A stretch of DNA of 64,000 nucleotides from Spongilla lacustris (GCA_949361645.1 OX442415.1:27750847-27814846), one strand, 5' to 3'; positions 23,470 through 34,914 are shown, counted from the first letter of the stretch. Numbers and translations are program-made. Notes: generated by a model from the letters alone, not told the origin.

Positions 23470-24665
23470 AAACAATTCACGGTGTTTTTGTAGTTTATCT
23501 TTTTGGGTGCCAGATGTGTATAATAATGATATAATTATGTACCTTGTGCATGTACATTGTACAATTTACATGTACCAAATAATGGTTGCATGTCACGCAA
23601 GTACTGTACATGTATATGATTTGCTCCACAAACTGTCAATTGCTTATATTAACTACTTGCGTTAGTTTCTCCCACATCAAAAATGTGCATGTACTCGACA
23701 AAGGAAATGTTAACAGTGACCTCTGTTACACATCCTGATCGATATCCGTACACTATCAGCCACAAAGTCAAAGAGACCGAAAAGCGGTATAGATCTTAAT
23801 ATATAGGTTGACTCAACCAGTGGTGCAGCCAGGATAATACATGTATGTATGGTAGGGCTCACACTGCCAGATGCAGGGTTTGTATGCATGAAATTGAGAA
23901 AGACCTGGGAAAGGTGCACCCCTCCTGCCCAGCTAGGGGGCAATGCTCCCTGAGCCAACACTTGTTTAAATTTCAGCAACACTACACAAACTGTTACCAG
24001 TGCATCCCACAGGTCATATGCTTAGTTGCATGCATGTGCACATTTTTGATGTGGGAGAAACTAACGCAAGTAGTTAATATAAGCAATTGACAGTTTGTGG
24101 AGCAAATCATATACATGTACAGTACTTGCGTGACATGCAACCATTATTTGGTACATGTAAATTGTACAATGTACATGCACAAGGTACATAATTATATCAT
24201 TATTATACACATCTGGCACCCAAAGAGATAAACTACAAAAACACCGTGAATTATTTTAATATTATTCAGTTCCATGCATATGAAAAAAACTGCTGGATTG
24301 CCCGGCTGTGAGCACAGATGATGCTAAGCTTAGATTCCACTAGTGTAATAATTTGCCAGTTCACATTACTGTAACAGGCATTTTTTTGTATGGAGCACTC
24401 TTTAACTCTTTGGGTACCAGATGTATATAATAATGATATAAGTATGTACATGGTAGTACCTTGTGCATGCATATTACATGTATCAAATAATGTTTGCATG
24501 TCACTCAAGTATACTGTACATATATATGATTTGCTCCACAAACTGTCAATTGCTGATAACTACTTCTCCCACATCAAAAAAAGTGCACACGTAGCATATG
24601 ACCTGTGGGATGCACTGGTAACAGTTTGTGTAGTGTTGCTGAAATTTGAAGAGTTGTACTACTAC
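23470..24665. mobile_element. Compound foldback repeat, copy A (three arms)
   Basis: An arm of about 220 bp (ATTCACGGTGTTTTTGTAG ... CTCCCACATCAAAAATGTGC) at 23474-23690 is found inverted at about 24030-24252, and again in the first orientation at 24395-24600. The centre between the last two carries AAAAAACTGCTGGATTGCCC. The 23700-24030 interval has a segment shared with 54690-54770 and one (CACTGCCAGATGCAGGGTTT) shared with 29020-29040. The third arm begins TTAA/CTCTTTGGGT, which hints at a TTAA-inserting parent, but the other end lacks TTAA. Confidence 0.75.
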
Positions 24666-24784
24666 CTATAGTTAGTTTAGGCATGTACCATATTCCTTCT
24701 TCTACTTAACTCATTGCACCCATCTTCAAGAATAGAATGGAGTTATTATTGTGCATACATGTATGCTCTGATATCATGCATGGA

Positions 24785-24960
24785 CATTGGACTGTGATAT
24801 ATATGGTATAATTATATTATAATATAATATAATTATACTATATATATATCACAGTCCAATAATTATATTTATAATGTTATAATATTATTATTATTATTAT
24901 TATATAATCATAATTATATATAATTATAATTATATATATACCCTTGGCACCCAAAGGGCT
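24785..24960. repeat. AT-rich palindrome and TIR-like end
   Basis: ATTGGACTGTGATATATAT (24785) pairs with ATATATATCACAGTCCAAT ending 24860 around a TA-only core. CCTTGGCACCCAAAGGG at about 24943 is the complement of the CCCTTTTGGGTGCCAAGGG end seen at about 29131. The pair therefore marks the outer limits of two copies of the same foldback family in opposite orientation. Confidence 0.6.
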
Positions 24961-25075
24961 AAATAAATTGTATATAGGAGGGGATGCCAGACCGAAGTTC
25001 TTGCTATTGGGATGGGGTACTAGAAAGATCCAAACTTATTATTTTATACGCTATTACAAGTACCTGACCCTACAC

Positions 25076-26280
25076 TATGCTCAATGCAATGCACCCTCCA
25101 GCTACCTTCTTCTTCCAAATCCGTCAACACGGCACTTACATGATAGATACGTCGCCATATGCGGTGGGAAGACAGAACCACGCCAATATATCCAGCAAAT
25201 CTCACGCGAAAGCAGGGTTGGATGCAGGAGACAGAACCACGCGATTGCGAAAGCAGGGGCGGATGCAGGATTTCGGCCCGGGGTCCGACGTGAATATTTG
25301 ATTAGAGGGAGGGGCGGAAGACGATATGCGGGAGTATGGGGCCGGGGACCGGGGCCGGCCATCAATGCGATATATAAAAACGAGGATTTGAGTACACGTA
25401 AGAGGCTATAGACTACTTTCTTAATCAAGCACTCAAATATTTTTGCGGGCCATGGCTCATCATATCCAGAAATGAGCGGTCAAAAGTCAGAAGTAATTAA
25501 TTCGCCGTTTGCGAATCTACGAATATTCCCGTATATCTTTCATGGGTACTTCAATACCAAGCACGCCAGACATTTGCCAAATGGGATTGTTAGTACACTA
25601 CATTTGCCATGATTTTATTGGGATTCCTATTTAAGGAAGCGCTTCCCTAGGATACCATACATTGAGAACAATCCTATAGGGAAGCGACGTCTTTAATAGG
25701 AAAAATACAGCGACTCACTAAAAATCATGGCAAATGTAGTGTACTAACAACCCCATTTGGCAAATGCTGAGAAAAATCTGGCGTGCTTGGTATTGAAGTA
25801 CCGTCTATGGGAAGATATACGGAAATATTAGTTGATCGCAAACCGCGAATTAATTACTTAACGGATATGGTTTTGTCTTGATTTTAGTTAAAGAATGGTT
25901 AATGGGATAATTTTTTGAAGTACATATATCATAATGAGACCTGCTTATAGAGTTGGTTAAAATTCAAATTGAATAAAAAAGACCGCCTATGTATGGGCCA
26001 TTTCTGGATATGTGTCAAAGACCTCTTGCTCATGTGCTTTTTTTATTGAACTGGTGACAGAAGACTACGGAGGCTCAGTCCTAGCTAGACAAGTTTTAAT
26101 TGCATATTACAGCCATGGGACCCATTATTGTAATGTAGAATTGAATAATCCATTCTGCATTGTGCAAAACTATCTGTTGTCATGGCCACTACAATAGGAT
26201 TACCTCCCACCGGCTTCCTCGCGTTAATTCTAATGCATGAGATAGTTTACTTAAGTCTCCATACAGAAACAGTCGACCAG
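25076..26280. repeat. Segmental duplication, copy 1
   Basis: 25076-25440 matches 55006-55395 and 26015-26280 matches 55415-55715, colinear and same orientation. Shared text includes CTCAATGCAATGCACC, GATAGATACGTCGCCATATG, GCGGATGCAGGATTTCGG and CAGTCGACCAGGTCA. Copy 1 is interrupted by a foldback element at 25461-26012 that copy 2 lacks. Confidence 0.8.
25461..26012. mobile_element. Foldback element (CATATCCAGAAAT ends)
   Basis: Terminal inverted repeats CATATCCAGAAAT (25461) and ATTTCTGGATATG (26000-26012) bracket a long hairpin: 25500-25650 (CACTACATTTGCCATGAT, CAATACCAAGCACGCCAGA) mirrored by 25700-25860. Partial copies occur at 28043-28290 and 34126-34290, and one flank at 11745. It is absent from the homologous site in the duplicate at about 55.4 kb, which shows it is an insertion. 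Confidence 0.75.
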
Positions 26281-26462
26281 GTCAAGACACTGGAAACACT
26301 GGAAACACGAAGGTCTACGCCCAACTAGTATATTGCATGGAGGCAACGAATTGAAAGACCTCTGGATCGTTTCGGTGCAGCATGAGAACATTAGAACTTT
26401 GTTAATAGCCGCTTTAATAAATAGTGACGTAACCAAACAATTCGCCATCCCATAGTTTGCAT

Positions 26463-26915
26463 ATATCAGTGCGCAATGCAAATCTGGACTAGTGCGCTGT
26501 GCAAATCTCAACTAGTGCGCGGTGCAAATCTCAATTAGTGTGCTGTGCACGGTGCAAACCTCAACTAGTGCGCGGTGCAAACTTCAAGTACATGTAGCTA
26601 TAGTACGTGGCGCACTTGTCTTAGTGCGCGACCTACCGGGCCACCGTATAAACGAATATGCCAGTGCACTGACCTGCATGACAGAGACATCACGCAAGAC
26701 CCACTTGACATATATTTGACCAAGAGGTATGGCTTTGGTCCCTCCCCCTTTAGGACCATGACAATGTCCCTTAATGGCTTAGAATTGTTTGACAGGTTAT
26801 TTCGTGCACAGCCCAAATAAACCAATATGCCAGTGCACCTGCATGACAGAGACATCACACAAGACCCACTCGACATATCTGAGCAAGAGCCTGAGGTATG
26901 GCTTTGGTCCATGAT
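26463..26915. repeat. Two local tandem repeats
   Basis: 26463-26585 holds about five copies of a ~25-bp unit (CTAGTGCGCGGTGCAAATCT). 26640-26745 and 26815-26912 are a diverged direct duplication (AATATGCCAGTGCA..CTGCATGACAG ... GGTATGGCTTTGGTCC). Confidence 0.75.
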
Positions 26916-27014
26916 ATTAATTTTAGGCGTACAAGGGGAGCGCTATAACGCACGCCGCCGTGGAATGTTAATCTTATTCATTTAGAAATGTGCGGCTAAC
27001 TTCAACGGGTACTG

Positions 27015-27021
27015 TATATAA
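27015..27021 (+). promoter_or_regulatory. TATA box of channel-like gene
   Basis: TATATAA lies 52 bp before the ATG at 27073, placing a start site about 30 bp upstream of the codon. No other start element was identified. Confidence 0.4.
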
Positions 27022-27072
27022 ACCTCTTACCTACACGTATAATATAGGACTATTTATAGCTGCTGTGGCAAC

Positions 27073-27884
27073 ATGAACGCAGGTTTGGGCATTTTACAGG
27101 GCGACCACAAAGAAAAAATAATTCAGCTGTTTTTAGACAAAATCGTCTTGTACATTTCATATCTTATCACGACCTTCATTGTGATCGACTCCTTCATCAG
27201 CCTGGTTCCAATTGCAAGTGGCGGCGGATCACTGGAATGCTTCATCAAAAGGGACAACGTCAATTCAGGACAGCAATCATACGTCAACGAATATTGTGCT
27301 GACCAAATACCAAAGACGGCATACACGGTGTACCCATTCTCATATTTTGCCAAGGATTGATAAGTGCTCTGTTGCATTACGCTTGGTACTCCATGGTTCT
27401 CTTCGCGAATCGCTACCAGAAAGCTAAGCCTGAGGCGAAATGCGGATGCAGCTATTGGCTATTTTGTTTTTATTTAGTAAAAAACTGTTGTCAATTTGGG
27501 TTGGCTGTTGCTGCTCTGGGTTTGGCAATTGACTTAAACTGGGGTCACGATTATATATCTGCGATACAGAAAAGTTTCAACTGTTCCATCGTGAATGACG
27601 GCATCAATTTCTGGCCCGGAGTGGACACCGTACCATGCTTATACAACTCTGCTGCTCTCAATGAAATATTCATTATATTCTACGTCATAATTTTGCTGTG
27701 TTTGATAGTAGCAAGTTTCGTTGGATGTTTCAGATTTATGATAAATGATATATATCCCCCCGAAGATAAGAACATTGTAAATTTTCCTCTAGACGACGAG
27801 TCAAAACCGCAAGGCAAAGTGATAACTGGAGTGATAAGGGGGTCAAAAATTGAGTTCATGGTGCAAGAAGAACTGAATAAGTAA
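27073..27884 (+). CDS. Pannexin/innexin/LRRC8-like four-TM channel, one frameshift
   Basis: An intronless frame of about 270 codons is split by one apparent base deletion at 27331-27345. The first part is ATG 27073 to TGA 27360; the second continues from about 27336 to TAA 27884. The topology matches large-pore channels: a short N-terminus, TM1 (residues 24-46), extracellular loop 1 with two Cys (56 and 75) and a YVNEYC motif, TM2 (ILIFCQGLISALLHYAW), a Lys/Cys-rich cytoplasmic loop, TM3 (FYLVKNCCQFGLAVAALGLAI), loop 2 with two Cys (FNCS...VPCLYNSAALNE) and TM4 (IFIIFYVIILLCLIVASFVG), then a ~45-aa tail. Two cysteines per loop, YVxxYC in loop 1 and PCxYNSAxxNE just before TM4 (compare C.LP.N.FNEK in innexins) are the innexin/pannexin pattern. 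An N-glycosylation sequon in loop 2 would suit a hemichannel. The frameshift may be a real lesion, a polymorphism or a sequence error; the rest is undamaged. LRRC8 N-terminal domain is the main alternative. Confidence 0.6.
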
Positions 27885-28029
27885 CGAAGTGGACTGATTG
27901 TTTTAGCATATACAGGATAGCGTGCATGGACATTTAAATGAAGTATATACATTTGCCATTTCAATATATTACAAATGTATAAAACGATCTTTCATACATG
28001 TTCATTATATTTTGCAGGCATGGGCCACG

Positions 28030-28290
28030 CCGGGCTGTATCATATCCAGAAATAAATGAGCGGTCAAAGGGAAAATCCGCGGTTTACGAATCACCGAGTA
28101 TTCCCGTATATCTTCCCATAGACATGTATGGGTCCTTCAATACCAAGCACGCCAGATTTTTCTCAGCTTTTGCCATAAGGGATTGTTAGTACACTACATT
28201 TGGCATGATTTTTAGTGGGGTCGCCGTATTTTCCTATTTAAGGTTATGCTTACATAGGAGTGTCATAACATTGTCCTCAATGTACTCGTA
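28030..28290. repeat. Partial copy of the CATATCCAGAAAT foldback
   Basis: One arm only; CAATACCAAGCACGCCAGA and TTGTTAGTACACTACATTT match 25550-25610. Confidence 0.7.
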
Positions 28291-28959
28291 GTCATTGGAT
28301 GCGTTTCTCATCACAATATTCCATGACCATTTGTGTCAACACCTTTACGATTTGCTATTTTGCCATGAGAGAAACATATAGCTAGTACATCGAAGAACTA
28401 TATAATATGTATTGAAAACAAGGTCTTCGTATTTAAAAATCGGCTTCCATAATTGAAAGAAGTATTCCATATTGAATCAGACTGTTGTCTCCGTCTCGTG
28501 CCCTCAAAATTGACTCACGGACACGTAAGGAACGAGTATCCGCATATCCCCCTCCTTCTGTGCCAGTTTTATACTGTATGAAATCGGTTTCGCACGCCTC
28601 CTAGCACTACACAAGTCAACAAGGTTTGTTGCTACCAGTTGAGTACATATGCATGTACGTACCCATAAGTTCCGGATATTTTGCCCATTTCATATTGCTG
28701 TTAAGCTGTTACGTTGGTAGTTTATCCTGTGCCTGGAGCAACTATTGGCAGCAATACGGCTACATGCATGTGTGTTAATTCTACAAAATGGGCACCGATT
28801 TATCGAGCATCAAGGAAGCTTATTGGTAGCTTATATTGTATTCTGTTGTATTTGCTGTATGTTGAATGGTCTCCTAACGTTCTGCATGCACTTCACACCA
28901 TTCACTTTCACAGTGTGGCACTACTTCTGTCTGCCGGTGCTGTGCTGCAACACAATACA
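28291..28959. other. Intergenic, nothing recognised
   Basis: No supportable gene or repeat. Confidence 0.5.
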
Positions 28960-29945
28960 GGCCCGTAGCCAGGTTGTGTGTTGGGGGGGGGGGGGGGGGG
29001 GGGGGGGGCAAAGCAGCCCACACTGCCAGATGCAGGGTTTAAATTGAGAAAGCCCTGGGAAAGATGCACCCAGCTAGGGGGCAATGCTCCCAAATCGGGT
29101 CTGGGGCTCTTAGACAACACTTGTTTGATGCATAACCCTTTTGGGTGCCAAGGGCATATTTATATACTATACATCACAGCCCAATGTCCAGGATAGCAGA
29201 CATGGATGTACAATATAATAATAACTCCATTCTGTTCTTGAGGATGGGTACAATGAGATAAGTAGGAGGAGGAATATGGTACATGCATAAACTAATTATA
29301 GCAAGTAGTACAACTCTTCAAATTTCAGCAACACTACACAAACTGTTACCATTGCATCCCACAGGTCATATGCTTAGGTGTGCACATGCATTTTTGATGT
29401 GAGAGAAACGAACGCAAGTAGTTATAAGCAATTGACAGTTTGTGGAGCAAAACATATACATTACAGTACTTGAGTGACATGCAACCATGCACTATTTGGT
29501 ACATGTAAATTGTACAATGTACATGCACAAGGTATACCATGTACATACTTATATCATTATTATACACATCTGGCACCCAAAGAGATAAACTACAAAAACA
29601 CCGTGAATTATTTTAATATTATTCAGTTCCATGCATATGAAAAAAACTGCTGGATTGCCCGGCTGTGAGCACAGATGATGCTAAGATTCCACTAGTGCTT
29701 TTGTATGGAGCACTCTTTAACTCTTTGGGTGCCAGATGTGTATAATAATGATATAAGTATGTACATGGTATACCTTGTGCATGTATATTACATGTATCAA
29801 ATAATGTTTGCATGTCACTCAAGATTTGCTCCACAAACTGTCAATTGCTGATAACTACTTGCGTCAGTTTCTCCCACATCAAAAATGTGCACACGCAGCA
29901 TATGACCTGTGGGATGGTAACAGTTTGTGTAGTGAACAATGAAGT
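28960..29945. mobile_element. Compound foldback repeat, copy B
   Basis: It starts with GCCCGTAGCCAGG next to a 27-bp poly-G (28982-29008), then CACTGCCAGATGCAGGGTTT as at 23860. A long hairpin follows: 29327-29580 (minus orientation) against 29710-29940 (plus), around the AAAAAACTGCTGGATTGCCC centre found in copy A. The interval 29140-29320 is the inverse of 24680-24960. Confidence 0.75.
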
Positions 29946-31648
29946 GTAGTGCAACATAACTGATATAGCTATACAGGGTAATGTTGAGTTATGTGATCAC
30001 TTTTTCTTCTCGCATCATCAACTTGCAGCAGCTCCACATACCCTCCACACTTTGGGTATGTGCTCCAGTAGTGGGGTCAACAAAATGGAGCAAGGGGTTG
30101 ACAGCCAGATGTGTGTTGCCTGTTGCAGCTGTCAGCTGGTTTTAGGAGCTCCACTCGTCACTTAGCACTATACTTCCTGGCCTCACATGTTGGGAAATAA
30201 AGGGAAGCAAGGTTGCAGCATCTCACTTCTCCACCTCCACCAAAAAGCACTCTCCGCTGCCTCCACCAACACCCAGTGTCCATCCACAACTCTGCCATGG
30301 TTGTACTTTCTCTTCCCAAATTTACTTTAATTTCAACTTCAACACCTGGCTCGCCAATCACAGCAGGATGAGCCAGAATGTACTCAAATGTACTCTGCAC
30401 AAATATCATGTACGAAGTTGTACCAGTCCACAGTGATCGCACTGCTTATCTGCAATATGCAATATGCCCCGAAGAGTTGCATCTTTGCAATATGCATATT
30501 AAATTTTATATCATCCTGCGCCTTTTTTACAGATGTCTTCACTGACCACATATGAATGAGCCGTAGAATCACCTCTATGGGCAGGTGACTCCCTGAGTAA
30601 ATAGTGACATGTATCATAAAAACGAGTACACTATACGATATTTATTTAATGCCTGTTTATCACCTTCAAAAAATGATCCCTTACGTAAGGGTGAGACCTT
30701 CCTGCAACCATCTCTTCCTTTGGACCAGATGCATCCCTATTCCGCATGAGCATGTCCTGCTGGAGGAAAGAAGCTTTAAAGCCTGGCACCAACGAACCAT
30801 TGCTGATTAATTAGCGAGATCCCGACACAGATCGCTGTATGAAACAACTTCAGTCCAAGGATACAGGAATCACAGCTGCAGCCATAGCCATCCAAGTTGA
30901 TTCTCCAGAAATCCAGAACAGAAATGTCGAAATCATTTATCCACGAGCCTTAAATAGTCCTGTTTCATTTGATATCAAAGCGTAAGTGCTAACCTTAAAT
31001 TGCAGCTTGGCAGCTTATATCACCTAACGTGCAGCTTGTTAATATTATTACTTGTTAATTGATTTAGATAAATATTAAGAAGGGGGTCCCTTAACTAAAG
31101 TACAACCCATTTTTATTTCTTTAACCGCTTAATTAGATGCCTGACGTACATTTAGATGGCTCAATAGATACGGGGCATTTCGAACATCTCGATTATGTCA
31201 AAGTACAGTTACTAAAAGAGAAAATCACAATGTCCATGAAGTGGGACTTAACATATATATGATCAAGTCCATTACAAAACAACTCTAGCGCACTAAAAAT
31301 TGTGTTTCACCAACATGGAATTACGATGGGTCTGGATAGGAATGTACATGTAGGTGTTTCACCATGTTACTTCCAGCGCATGCAAGTGGAGAATTTTGTT
31401 AACATAATTTTTTGTATACATGAGTTAGGTTAATGTGAGTTGAACTCACATTAACCTAACCTACAATGACAATTACATCATTTGTAATTAATATATAAAT
31501 AAACGGAACAAGAAATACATACAATTAGATGATACTTAAGTAATTAAAATGAAATCATAAAGAGAAATAATAATACTCCATAAATGAGGCCAGAGGAGCA
31601 CCATCATCAAACCCCAGCCCACTTCTCCATTTGATGTGAGATCCTCTC
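29946..31648. other. Non-coding stretch, one exon-like frame
   Basis: Mostly unrecognised. A plus frame at about 30826-30979 (TGITAAAIAIQVDSPEIQNR) runs into a donor-like AAAGC/GTAAGT, and a minus ORF lies at 30158-30442. Neither resembles a family I know, so both are left uncalled. Confidence 0.4.
31424..31460. repeat. Perfect 18-bp-arm hairpin, 1-nt loop
   Basis: GTTAGGTTAATGTGAGTT, then G, then its exact complement. The loop is too tight for a normal RNA stem-loop, so it is better read as a DNA palindrome or insertion scar. Confidence 0.85.
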
Positions 31649-32319
31649 TCACTGCTCAAACCCCTGCAAAAGCGAGCCATGATCTGATATAGCTGCTGGT
31701 GATGGAATAGGCTTTGTCCCACTTGAAGGACAGAGCAGTGGCCATGTGCTTAATGAAGTGACTAGCCTCTTTGTGAAGTAGTCCATCCACGGAAAGGACA
31801 AATGGGGTGAAGGTGCTTCTTCTGTCTTCAACTGCTTTTTTGTACATTCTGTTCTTTTCCTGTGAGCTGGACTCAAGAATGGCATAAGGTGCTCGATGGC
31901 AGTGTGATGGGGCGTCAGTGTCTACATGTATGACACGGACATCAAACAACGCCTCCATCTGTGGTTGCCAAACACCTCTGATTCCCAGGTCAAGCCTTAG
32001 TCATGGATCACTTGAGGTGGCAGTAGCTTCATTCACATGTACAATAGGCTCCTACTTGGGGCCACACCTGACTGGTAAGATCTCCAATGCAATCACGAAT
32101 CTCATTGTGGCGCAGTATAACAAGTCCCCCCTTCTTACAGTCTAGGGCATGTTGGAGGGTGAAATCAGCCCCACATCCATCACATTTGGCTGGCAGATTA
32201 GATGGATGTCGCACATAACGCAGAGCTAGGCCATCTCTGAACTGTACAGGAGCCAAATCAATTAATAGGACATGGCTATTAGACAATACTAAAATTAAAA
32301 AACTGAAACAGTGATACAT
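31649..32319 (-). pseudogene. LINE-type ORF2 C-terminal fragment
   Basis: Reading from 32319 down: [13 protein letters not shown], a CDGCG..FTL.HAL.C..GG zinc-binding block, [12 protein letters not shown], then (after a frameshift at about 32030 and an in-frame TGA at about 32003) LRLDLGIRGVWQPQMEALFD, TDAPSHCHR, FTPFVLSVDGLL and SYIRSWLAFA. This is the post-RT domain of a non-LTR element widespread in sponges and corals. The 5' end is truncated. Confidence 0.8.
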
Positions 32320-32478
32320 TTCATACTACATTGTTAATGTTGGAATGAATAAGATAATTGCATTCAAACAACTGCATATGGCAAAAGATGCATGAAATAA
32401 CAAGTGATTACATGACATACATATATATATATATAATTATTATTATACATTATTATTATTATATATAATTATAATATA

Positions 32479-33082
32479 GGTGTTTCACAATCAAGGAAAA
32501 TTGTTTATAAATTAACCACAAGCAGTTAATAAACTTGTAATTGTTGGTAAATGCTCTCTTAACGTGAGCTTAAATGTTGATGTAAACAGACTAAATATTT
32601 AATTTACTAAGATCAAAAAATTTAAATTAACGAAAACGAATTAATAATTCCATAACTAAAACATACCATTTTATAGGCATCCAAAAGCTCCGACATTTCC
32701 TTGAATTTTTAAACTATCAACTTGGCTGAACTACTAAATCAAGATACAATGGCCCCTAAATCAAGTACATTGCGAAAATCAAAAAAATCGAGATTTCAAT
32801 TTTGAATAACTTCTAAATGCAAGCAGTTAATTAAGTACAGTTTGCAGCTTTTAACTAACCACAAACCCTACATTTAGTAACAGTAATAATATTTAATTGC
32901 AATGAATAGGGGTCTTAGGACTTTAATTTTTATCGACATTAATTAACCATTAAAGTTAAAGATTATATTAATTTCATTTCACCAGCATGTCTTTGCTGTT
33001 AGAACTTTTAACAACAATCACCAGTTAATTAACTGCTTGTGGTTAATTTATAAACAATTTTCCTTGATTGTGAAACACCCTG
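32479..33082. mobile_element. Tc1/mariner-like MITE, ~55-bp TIRs, TA duplication
   Basis: GGTGTTTCACAATCAAGGAA (32479) is mirrored by TTCCTTGATTGTGAAACACC ending at about 33080. The arms match for about 55 bp and the flanks are TA (32477-32478, 33083-33084). The right end has CACCCTG, so the left seems to have lost CAG. No ORF is inside. A diverged sister copy lies at 62899-63421. Confidence 0.85.
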
Positions 33083-33120
33083 TATATATTACCTCATCAA
33101 CACAGGAAATAATATCAGCC

Positions 33121-33249
33121 CTGGGTTTTGTTCGACGATCCCAGGTAGATCCCAGGTCGATAGGCTATTAACAAAATTCACAATTGACTTGGCGGACCTC
33201 AATGGTTGATTTAGTCGTTATCAACCTGGGATCGTCGAACAAAACTCAG
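33121..33249. mobile_element. 129-bp MITE with 26-bp TIRs
   Basis: CTGGGTTTTGTTCGACGATC (33121) is mirrored at 33224-33249 with one mismatch. It overlaps the 3' end of the integrase-like pseudogene, supplying that frame's last residues. Confidence 0.8.
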
Positions 33250-33870
33250 ACTGGGAATACGATATTTTTTCCTGTGCAACATGGCCTGGGCATTATGTTC
33301 CTGCACTTGTTGATACATTCCTTCCATCCACAGTTGCAATGGACTTAGATTGCCAGCAGTACGTAAAGGGTGTTGGATCCAGGCCCCTTTCCACTGGTGA
33401 AGGTGATTATTGATTCGTAGTAGGTAAACAAAATGGTGACAGATGAGATGAGCTTCATTAGTAGGGTCTAAAATATTGATAGCTTCCATGTAGAGAAAAA
33501 GGTCATGGTACAGTTTGCATGGTTACACCAATACATGTATAGACATCCCTCCATAGACATTCTATGTGCTGATTATGTACACTTCTACCAGCCAACATTG
33601 AACCTCGATTTGGCCCACGTTATGGATGGGTCAGCATGTACCACGAAACTTTCACATTTTCCCCACCCTTATCAGATCTGACACGAAGTGGTAAACCATA
33701 CTGCAGAACTGCTTGCAAAAAAAAGGCTTAGTACAGTCTGTGCTTCATTGTTATCACTACAGTGAAGGTAGACTGGAATCCAACTGTATCCATCAATTCC
33801 CCCATGTATGACAAGCCTCCATCTAATCAAAGGTCAAATACATGTGCCAAACAAAATCAAAAAATGCCCT
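33211..33870 (-). pseudogene. Integrase-core (DDE/rve-type) protein, decayed
   Basis: Minus-strand blocks in order: VWHM (about 33845), RWRLVIHGGIDGYSW (33820-33775), [31 protein letters not shown] (33710-33660), [19 protein letters not shown] (33590-33535), then DPTNEAHLICHHFVYLLRIN and GNLSPLQLW. The first D (GGIDGYS), the second D (RSDKGGEN) and the E-helix (HIE.LWRDV) of the DDE catalytic triad are all visible. This is the animal integrase-core family related to transposons and retroelements. A stop at about 33625, and frameshifts at about 33500 and about 33830, inactivate it. Confidence 0.75.
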
Positions 33871-34029
33871 CTTACAAGAATCCTTACTGTTTCAACCTTA
33901 AATTAAAGGAAAATCTCCACCAAAACAAAGCATTGCATTGTCCTAAATGTGCAGAATGGATAGGGGACTCGGCCAGACCATACATTTGAATGACAAGTCG
34001 CTCGAGCATTCTGCAGACCTGACTTGCTT

Positions 34030-34085
34030 CGACCTGTGGCACGATGGCCCGTGGCACGATGGCCCGTGGCACAAAACTGAAGAGG
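34030..34085. repeat. 15-bp tandem repeat (GTGGCACGATGGCCC) x3
   Basis: Three consecutive near-identical copies. Confidence 0.85.
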
Positions 34086-34125
34086 CAACAGAGTTATGAC
34101 GTTCCAGGAGTTTGGACATTGAGGA

Positions 34126-34290
34126 CAATACTATGACAATCGTAGGGAAGCGTAACAATAAGTAGGAAAAATATGACAACCTTACTTATCAAATGTAGTC
34201 TACCAACAATCCCTCGTCGGCTAAGCTGAGAAAAATCTGGCGTGCTTGGTATTGATGCACCCCATACATGTCTTTGGAAAGATACATTTG
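34126..34290. repeat. Partial copy of the CATATCCAGAAAT foldback
   Basis: GAGAAAAATCTGGCGTGCTTGG and CCAACAATCCC match the right arm at 25770-25800. Confidence 0.65.
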
Positions 34291-34914
34291 GGACGTTTTA
34301 AGACAAAACAGGACTTGTGGTATAGAAAATAAAATAGCATCAATTTCAAATCCGTATGTAATAACAGTTTAAGCTTTCGGCTTCATATTTTGAACACTTC
34401 ATACTGCACCATTTCTCTAATTGAAACTTTATTTTGGTGTCTTGCATGTGTACGGTACCGACGATACGAGATCCGGTACCCCATGGGGTTCACAATTGCC
34501 ACATCTTCGGATAGGAGCGCTCAAATCACTTCAAATTCGGTACATACGTAGAGGGGTCCTGTGGCTATTGATTTGTTCTGTTCGTTAAATTGTTACGGAG
34601 ATACAGCTGTGCAAATTAATGCGCTCGATTTACGCCATTATTGTGTGCAACCCGCGTTCCATGCTCCCATTCCACAATAAATTTCGATAGCTTAATATCG
34701 TTCCGTCTTTTAAACTTAGCTACTAGCCGTACGTGTTCACAACTGTGTTTTTACTCACCAGGACGGCCAGGCAGTGAGTTTATAAATTAAAAGAAAAAGA
34801 AGACTTGGCATTTCTAAGACTTCTTACTTCGCAAAACGATCATACCAAATTTCAGTCGTGGGGTGGCAGTATATATTCAACATGGCACACGTAAGCTATT
34901 TCCTATGCACTCGC
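34291..34914. other. Intergenic, nothing recognised
   Basis: No supportable gene or repeat. Confidence 0.5.

Noticed and set aside
24385..24665. piggyBac MITE with complete TTAA duplication
   Set aside because: TTAA is present at one end only; the other end reads ATAA.
31424..31460. Telomere-like TTAGG repeat
   Set aside because: Only one TTAGG per arm and no tandem array.
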